Below, piece after piece: positions 57,333 to 62,863 of a stretch of DNA of 62,863 bases. The translations under genes were made by a program, and so were the position numbers. The DNA is taken from positions 1-62,863 of the forward strand of contig MEDY01000146.1 of the NCBI GenBank assembly GCA_001724265.1, in the 5' to 3' direction. Origin of the DNA: Rhizaria sp. SCN 62-66. Lineage: Eukaryota > Rhizaria, unplaced. A model generated the notes under the pieces. The model had not been told where the DNA came from, did not search any database, and was given only the letters and a program-made list of their open reading frames with translations. How positions within the stretch are numbered: position 1 is the first letter of the stretch; every line of letters begins with the position of its first letter.

Positions 57333-59087
57333 TTAGCAGTTGAGCACAAAACGCACGATCTTCTGGCACGTGCTCATCTTCCTGAGCCTGCGCTGCGTCG
57401 TTGCGTCGGCAAACACGTCCACATCGACCACGCGCGCCGCCACCGCGGCCTCGTCGTCGAAGGCGTACCCCACGGGCCCCGCGCCGGCCCGTCCCGCGCC
57501 AGCGGCCCCGCGCGCGCGCGCCCCATAGCCGCCTGCGGCGGCCGCGGCGGTGAGCGAGGACAGTGGCCCCACGGCGCCCAGGTCGGCCGCAAACGCGCCC
57601 GCGCCCGGGCAGTCGATGCCGCTGATGGAGCCATCGCCGCCGCCGAGGCCCGCGCCGCCGGTGCCCAGCTCGCCGCTGCGGGCGGCGAGGACAACCGCGG
57701 CGCCCGCGTGCGCGGAGGCGAGCGCCGTGGCCGCTCCGTGCGCCGAGACGCCCGTGTGCGCGGGGAGAAACGGCTGCACGCCGATGACGCGGCCGGCGAC
57801 AGTGAGGCGGCCGGACCGGGCCAGCGCGGCGCGCGCGGCCGCGGGGGAGGCGAAGGTCACCACGGCCCAGTTGGACATCGCGGCGGTCATCGTCGTCGCC
57901 GTGACAGGACCGAAAAACTCGAGCGCGGCGCGGACCTGCGGGAGCAGCGCCGAGTCGAAGCCGAACGCGGTGACGCGATGGCTATCATGCGAGGGCAACG
58001 CCGACCCGGAAGCCACGGCCCACGCCGGGACGGGCGTGGATTCGTACAGCGACACGGCGGTGGCAGCGGTCGACGAGTCGGCGACAGTTGTCAGCGCAGT
58101 GCTGCTCGAGCTTGCGGTTGCAGAGTCGCTGTTGTTGTAATAGTAGCTGTCTGCGCTTGCAGCGCTGCTGGGGCGCGCGGGCGTGTACGAGCTCGACAGG
58201 GTGCCGGTGAGCACCTCGGCGGCCAGAGGCTTGCTCCCCATTGCGCTCGCACTCGCGTCATGAGCGTTGGCAGAGCTAGCGTGAGTCGGGGGCGACATGG
58301 GGAAGAAGCCGTTACTGTCGGCGCTCTCTGCAGCAGCGGCATCAGCGGCGGCGGCGGCACGGGTGCGGGCGCGCGCGGCGCCCGCAGTGGCGGGGGCCTG
58401 CGCAGGGGAAGAAAAGTCGAACGCACGACGCGGTGTGGGAAACGTGTCATGCTCTTCCTCTTCTCCATGCCCAGCCGCACTAGAGTTCGCACTGTGACCG
58501 AATCGAGGGTTATTGGCGTTGGGATCGCAGCTCTGGAGGTACTCAGCACACGTCTCGCTGTCGTAGTCGTGCCAAACGGCAATAAACTGGTCCACGTCGC
58601 TGGGCTGCAGCTCCATCAGCCCGCTGGCCGAGCTTGCGGCGCGGCGGTTGAGCTCCTGCAGCAGATTCGTCCAAAAGGGCGTCGTGAAGCTGGGGCACGA
58701 AGACAAAGACGCGACCCAGCTGCCCCAGCGCGCCGCGCCGACCAACGCGGAAAGGCTGGAGACGCGCGCGGACTCGGCGCGGGACGGGTACCACGCGCCG
58801 ACCGCGGCGGCGTCGCCGGCGCCCGACGCCGAAGACGAGGACGACGCGGAGAGTGTGCTGGGGCTGTTGTGGTGCTGAGTGAGGCAGGCCACGACGAGGG
58901 GCACGAACGTGTCGTTCAGCGCATGTAAGTGTGACGCGGGCGCGGCGGGGGTCGCGGCAGCGGTGCGGGCGGTGAAGGCGGAGCTCGGGGCCGTGGTTGG
59001 AACCTTGAGGGCAGACGCGAAGCCACGCGCTGGGCCCGCAGCGGTCATCGGGGTGCGCAGGCGTGATGTGAAGGATCCATGCATCAT
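57333..59087 (-). CDS. NUP35: NUP35/NUP53-type nucleoporin
   Basis: A single exon of 584 residues, ATG at 59087 to TAA. A region near residues 375-445 matches the NUP35-type RRM (MPPN fold): VTAFGF at the first strand, EFFGPV at the usual Q-F-x-x-Y-G-x-I position, NWAVVTF, then AARAALARSGRLTVAGRVIGV, which parallels [20 protein letters not shown] in animal NUP35. The extreme C-terminus (STCQKIVRFVLNC) resembles the short amphipathic helix by which NUP35/NUP53 touches the nuclear membrane. These proteins sit in the inner ring of the nuclear pore with NUP93/NUP155-type partners. The N-terminus (MMHGSFTSRLRTPMTAAGPARGFASAL) instead looks like a mitochondrial presequence; FG repeats are not seen. 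The antisense strand has a 406-codon open frame, a GC-rich shadow. Confidence 0.65.
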   Translation of the reverse strand: MMHGSFTSRLRTPMTAAGPARGFASALKVPTTAPSSAFTARTAAATPAAPASHLHALNDTFVPLVVACLTQHHNSPSTLSASSSSSASGAGDAAAVGAWYPSRAESARVSSLSALVGAARWGSWVASLSSCPSFTTPFWTNLLQELNRRAASSASGLMELQPSDVDQFIAVWHDYDSETCAEYLQSCDPNANNPRFGHSANSSAAGHGEEEEHDTFPTPRRAFDFSSPAQAPATAGAARARTRAAAAADAAAAESADSNGFFPMSPPTHASSANAHDASASAMGSKPLAAEVLTGTLSSSYTPARPSSAASADSYYYNNSDSATASSSSTALTTVADSSTAATAVSLYESTPVPAWAVASGSALPSHDSHRVTAFGFDSALLPQVRAALEFFGPVTATTMTAAMSNWAVVTFASPAAARAALARSGRLTVAGRVIGVQPFLPAHTGVSAHGAATALASAHAGAAVVLAARSGELGTGGAGLGGGDGSISGIDCPGAGAFAADLGAVGPLSSLTAAAAAGGYGARARGAAGAGRAGAGPVGYAFDDEAAVAARVVDVDVFADATTQRRLRKMSTCQKIVRFVLNC

Positions 59088-59723
59088 TGTAAAGGGTTTA
59101 GGAAACAATACTCAGCTGGGAAATAAATTCACACACAATCTGCGCTAGGATACGGTTCGATTGTGTTTAGGGTTCGAAGGTTGACCTGTAGCGCTGTGGG
59201 AAGGGAAGATGGGGGGAGGCGCGAAAGGACAGATGAGTGAGGCAACTTTGGAGACGTATAGCACAAGCAAGGCAAGCACAGGTGCAAATATCACAGCAAA
59301 TCCAAAGAGTTTTGTGAGTTAAAACATTAGAAATACCGTCACAATTACATTTGACGACTGGAATACGTCACTCAAGGCAATACAGCGAAGGCGGTCTTCA
59401 ACGGACACACCGCAAACGACCGTGGGCATTGGTGGCTGGCTGACCGAAGCAGCGACAGGGCCGACGCGACGAAGAAGACGCTTAGAAAAGCTAGGTTTAT
59501 TCTATGAACTGAACGTTTTCTAGTTGTATGCAATGCGTTTTCTTGTCTAAGATGTGGCCCATACATGATGCCATTATTAGGCACGCTAAGTCGTTGTTTA
59601 TAGTACTCTCCCACTCACTGCCAACAATTGCATCTTGTCTCAATCCTAACGCACGCCACCTGCACTCCGCCGTCATCTCGTACATTCCCATTTGCATTTA
59701 CGCATGCTGCAGACCGTTGCCCG
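59088..59723. promoter_or_regulatory. Divergent intergenic region (NUP35 / HMG-CoA synthase promoters)
   Basis: It holds the promoters of two divergent genes. On the NUP35 side a TTTATTTCCCAG run lies 28 nt before the ATG; on the HMG-CoA synthase side GCATGCTGCAG lies 11 nt before the ATG. No sterol-response or other named element was recognised. Confidence 0.45.
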
Positions 59724-61244
59724 ATGTCGTCTGTGCGCACCGACTTCAGCGCGTACCCGCAGAACGTGGGCATCCTCGCCATGGACATCTTCTTCCCGAA
59801 GCAGTACATCGCCCAGGCCGACCTGGAGGCCCACGACGGCGTGTCGGCGGGCAAGTACGTCATCGGCCTTGGCCAGACGGAGCTGGCGTACTGCTCTCCG
59901 CGCCAGGACATCTACTCGCTTGCGCTCTCGGCTGTGTCGTCCTTCATGGCCAAGAACGCCGCATTGGCGACCTACGCCACCATCGGCCGCCTCGAGGTCG
60001 CCACCGAGACCATCATGGACCACTCCAAGTCGATCAAGACCGTTCTCATGTCGCTCTTCGAGGCTTCGGGCAACAGCGACGTCGAGGGCATCGACTGCAC
60101 CAACGCGTGCTACGGCGGCACCAACGCGCTTTTCAACTCGCTCGCCTGGGTCGAGTCCTCGGCCTGGGACGGACGTCTCGCGCTCGTCGTCTGCGGCGAC
60201 ATTGCCGAGTACGCTAAGGGCCCCGCGCGCCCCACCGGTGGCGCCGGCATTGTCGTCATGCTCGTTGGCCCCAACGCACCCCTTGTCGTCGAGCGCGGCG
60301 TCCGCGCGTCGCACTTTGCGCACGCCTACGACTTTTATAAGCCGCACATGCACTCGCCCTTCCCTGTCGTCGATGGCGCGCTGAGCCAAACGTGTTACCT
60401 CGACTCGCTGGACCGCTGCTACAAGGGCTACTGCGCCAAGTTTGCCAAGCAGAACGACGGCAAGCAGTTCCAGTTCGCCGACGCCTCTTACCTCGCTGCT
60501 CCCGCTGAGGCTGAGGCTGCCGCTGCCGAGGCTGAGTCTGCGGCTGCCAGTGCCAAGTACTTCGTGTTCCACGCGCCCTACAACAAGCTCGTCCAGAAGT
60601 CGTTCGCGCGCCTCTACTACACCGACTCGCTTCTGCGCGCCGCCAATGACAGCGGCGCCAGCAAGTCCGCTGCGAACGCCGCGATCGACGCGGTCTTCGC
60701 TCCCTTCGCGGGACTCGAGGCTGCTGCGTCGCTGACGAGCCGCGAGCTGGAGCAGGCCGCGGTGGGGCTATCCAAGGCGGGCTACAAGGCCCACGTTGCG
60801 CCAGGCACGCTCCTGCCGCAGTCGCTCGGCAACATGTACACCGCGTCGCTGTACGCGGGCATTCTGTCCTTGGTCTCCAACGCCGCTGCCCGCGCCGCTC
60901 TGCCTGGCCAGCGCGTCATGTGCTTCAGCTACGGCTCCGGGCTCGCGGCGTCGCTCTTCTCGCTCACCGTGCCCGACACGGCCGACGCCGCCGCCGGGCT
61001 GGCGCGCATCGCCGAGTCCGCCAACGTCGCGCAGCGCCTCGCGGCCGAGCGCACCAAGCGCACGCCCGCCGAGATGCACGAGACGCTGGGCGTGCGCGAG
61101 GCGCTGCACGGCAGCGACGAGGCCTACGTACCCGACACGCCCGTCGACGCCGAGACCTTTGCCGAGGGCGAGTACTACCTCACCGAGAGGGACGCCAAGG
61201 GCAAGCGGCAGTACAATCAGTTCTCTGCTACTGCTGCTCAGTAA
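59724..61244 (+). CDS. HMGCS: Hydroxymethylglutaryl-CoA synthase (cytosolic type)
   Basis: A single exon of 506 residues ending in TAA. It condenses acetyl-CoA with acetoacetyl-CoA to HMG-CoA, the entry to the mevalonate pathway for sterols and isoprenoids. Family landmarks are in order: NVGILAMDIFFP at the N-terminus; GRLEVATET with the general-base Glu (Glu91); NACYGGTNALFN with the nucleophilic Cys (Cys129, same number as in animals); FHAPYNKLVQKS with the substrate-binding His (His283); and SLGNMYTASLYAGI and CFSYGSGLAASLFS near the C-terminus. An Ala/Glu insert (about residues 257-275) precedes the His motif. There is no targeting sequence at the chosen ATG; an open stretch upstream has no in-frame ATG before 59724 and contains a splice-like CAG. 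Length and active site fit a functional enzyme. Confidence 0.95.
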   Translation: MSSVRTDFSAYPQNVGILAMDIFFPKQYIAQADLEAHDGVSAGKYVIGLGQTELAYCSPRQDIYSLALSAVSSFMAKNAALATYATIGRLEVATETIMDHSKSIKTVLMSLFEASGNSDVEGIDCTNACYGGTNALFNSLAWVESSAWDGRLALVVCGDIAEYAKGPARPTGGAGIVVMLVGPNAPLVVERGVRASHFAHAYDFYKPHMHSPFPVVDGALSQTCYLDSLDRCYKGYCAKFAKQNDGKQFQFADASYLAAPAEAEAAAAEAESAAASAKYFVFHAPYNKLVQKSFARLYYTDSLLRAANDSGASKSAANAAIDAVFAPFAGLEAAASLTSRELEQAAVGLSKAGYKAHVAPGTLLPQSLGNMYTASLYAGILSLVSNAAARAALPGQRVMCFSYGSGLAASLFSLTVPDTADAAAGLARIAESANVAQRLAAERTKRTPAEMHETLGVREALHGSDEAYVPDTPVDAETFAEGEYYLTERDAKGKRQYNQFSATAAQ

Positions 61245-62095
61245 GTTCTCCAACGAGGCGTACAAGAAGTCGGTCATGGTGTTGCTAGGTGAGTTTTGGG
61301 AAAATAATGAATGTATTTTGAGTTTTTACAGTAGTATTTGTGTAACAAAAAATATTAACAATACATAAATAACGTTGTTCAGTCTGTTGTATATCTTAAA
61401 ACAAGGTTCTTTAGGTCTTAAAGAGCAGCTATTCAATGATATATCGACTTTTCATGATCTAAAAACGTTTTTTTGATCTAAATGATTGAATTACATGACA
61501 TACTTCAAAATGATGTCGACTAGAGATTATCATGGTTGTGCTCAACTTGAGACCAGACCCGCTGGGCTGGCTGACCACATTCGCGAACACAGGGCGGTTT
61601 GAACCGCCTTGTTAAGACAAGCCGCGGATATTCGCGAAGATCCTTCTTCGCACTCAGTCCGAGGCCCTGGAATCAGGAACTCTTAAGGACCTTAAATACG
61701 CAACGCATGAGTGTTTGAAAGTGCTGATGGTTGCGAAGATAAATTTAATGTTGATACTATTTGTGGTTTATTTCCTTGATGCAAAACCGCGAAGATCTAT
61801 GCCGAGATGTGGGTTGCAAAGGTGTAGCCACGTCAGCGTCCATGCAACCCAAGCTCCGGATGGTACTACCTATTGCGCGATCATGATGATCCCGTGGGCG
61901 TTCTTCTTGGTTATACTGCTTATGATAGAGCCGCATATGTGCTGTATACGCTAGATCTTCCCGATATCTTTATGTGCGTGTTTATGCTGTGCTTGACATC
62001 TTTTTCATGTCGGGCCTCCCCAGACTGTCCGATGCTCACTTCCTTTGTCTCCGTTGTTCGCCTCTTTCTTTGGCTTTGTTTGTTGCTTTGTGTAG
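61245..62095 (+). promoter_or_regulatory. hsp70 upstream region with heat-shock-element-like palindromes
   Basis: AT-rich 3' flank of HMG-CoA synthase followed by the hsp70 upstream region. TTCGCGAA (TTCnnGAA, the core of heat-shock elements) occurs at 61580-61587 and 61631-61638, with a GGCGGTT/AACCGCC inverted repeat (61593-61608) between them. The region ends in a T-rich run closing with TGTGTAG directly before the hsp70 ATG, resembling a splice acceptor. A good donor-like GGTGAGT lies near 61288, so much of the gap could be a 5'-UTR intron. No ORF is supported. Confidence 0.5.
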
Positions 62096-62512
62096 ATGTC
62101 CACTACTGGTGTCTCCGTCGGTATCGACCTCGGTACCACGTACTCGTGCGTCGGCGTGATGCGCAACAACCGCGTTGAAATCATCGCCAACGACCAGGGT
62201 AACCGCACCACCCCTTCCTACGTCGCCTTCACTGAGACTGAGCGTCTCGTTGGTGAGGCTGCCAAGAACCAGGCTGCCATGAACCCTAAGAACACTATCT
62301 TCGATGCTAAGCGCATGATCGGCCGTGAGTTCGACTCCAAGGAGATCCAGAGCGACATGAAGCTCTGGCCCTTCAAGGTCGTTCGCGATGGCAAGAAGCC
62401 CGCCGTCGAGGTTGAGTTTAAGGGCCAGACCCAGGTCTTCAAGCCCGAGGAGATCTCCGCCATGATCCTCACCAAGATGAAGGGTGTTGCCGAGGAGTTC
62501 CTTGGCGAGCCC

Positions 62513-62553
<41 letters not shown>

Positions 62554-62863
62554 TTCCCAGCGTCAGGCTACCAAGGACGCCGGCACCATTTCCGGCCTCA
62601 ATGTCCAGCGTATCATCAACGAGCCCACCGCCGCCGCTATCGCGTACGGCCTCGACAAGGCTTCCAAGACCGAGCAGAACGTCCTCATCTTCGACCTCGG
62701 TGGCGGCACCTTCGACGTCTCCCTCCTCTCCATCGACTCCGGTGTGTTCGAGGTCAAGTCCACCGCCGGTGACACCCACCTCGGTGGCGAGGACTTCGAC
62801 CACCGCCTCATGGACTACCTCGTCAAGGAGTTCAAGAAGAAGGAGAAGAAGGACATCACCACC
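62096..62863 (+). CDS. HSP70: Cytosolic Hsp70 chaperone, N-terminal 256 residues (3' partial)
   Basis: The frame is open to the window end and covers most of the nucleotide-binding domain. Signatures: [13 protein letters not shown] at residues 8-20 (phosphate loop 1), [12 protein letters not shown] and [13 protein letters not shown] in the middle, and [13 protein letters not shown] (phosphate loop 2). There is no signal peptide or transit peptide, so this is the cytosolic/nuclear form; its C-terminal EEVD would lie beyond the window. Codons are strongly biased to C- or T-ending synonyms (GGT, AAG, GCC, GTC), as in a highly expressed gene and unlike the GCG/GCC-rich neighbours. The ATG follows a splice-acceptor-like TAG directly. 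Confidence 0.97.

Noticed and set aside
57708-58928. 406-codon plus-strand frame opposite NUP35
   Set aside because: It overlaps the recognised RRM on the other strand and has Arg/Gly/Ala shadow composition.
59160-59185. TTTAGGGTTCGAAGG as telomere-like repeat or tRNA B-box
   Set aside because: A single TTTAGGG unit and no tRNA cloverleaf.

Overview
The window is nuclear DNA from a unicellular eukaryote. It has long GC-rich genes with GT-AG spliceosomal introns of about 155-185 bp, many Ala/Ser/Gln/Asn/Gly/His tracts, cytosolic-type HMG-CoA synthase and Hsp70, a SKP1, a nucleoporin, and a giant sushi/IPT/GCC2-GCC3 receptor of a kind seen in several protist groups. I do not place it in a lineage. 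The most notable property is the genetic code. Three very long reading frames are each interrupted once, always by TAG, and each continues in the same frame for hundreds to thousands of codons with no new ATG nearby. Every confident gene end uses TAA or TGA. The simplest reading is that UAG is a rare sense codon here, or is read through efficiently.

Layout. 2-15091 (+): 5'-partial giant membrane receptor with an in-frame TAG and two frame discontinuities, in DNA less GC-rich than the rest. 16726-26536 (+): four-exon, 3103-residue paladin-like protein with three CX5R phosphatase-like signatures. 26976-29245 (-): two-exon mitochondrial RCC1-like protein. 29931-35341 (+): two-exon low-complexity protein. 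35342-39085: pyrimidine-rich stretch without a convincing gene. 39086-47440 (+): 2784-residue EF-hand/coiled-coil protein with an internal TAG. 47894-48524 (-): two-exon SKP1. 48983-51013 (-): unknown protein. 51249-56891 (+): low-complexity protein with a Val/Pro-rich core and an internal TAG. 57333-59087 (-): NUP35/NUP53-type nucleoporin. 59724-61244 (+): HMG-CoA synthase. 62096 to the window end (+): cytosolic Hsp70, 3' partial.

Two further patterns recur. Five of the six confident introns start GTACG rather than GTAAG/GTATG. All ten complete start codons lie 0-28 nt downstream of a YAG, often after a pyrimidine tract, which suggests 5'-UTR introns or spliced-leader trans-splicing. The genes do not form one pathway: they are housekeeping genes (mevalonate pathway, chaperone, ubiquitin ligase, nuclear pore, mitochondrial RCC1) mixed with very long lineage-specific proteins. 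No tRNA, rRNA, CRISPR or transposon was recognised.
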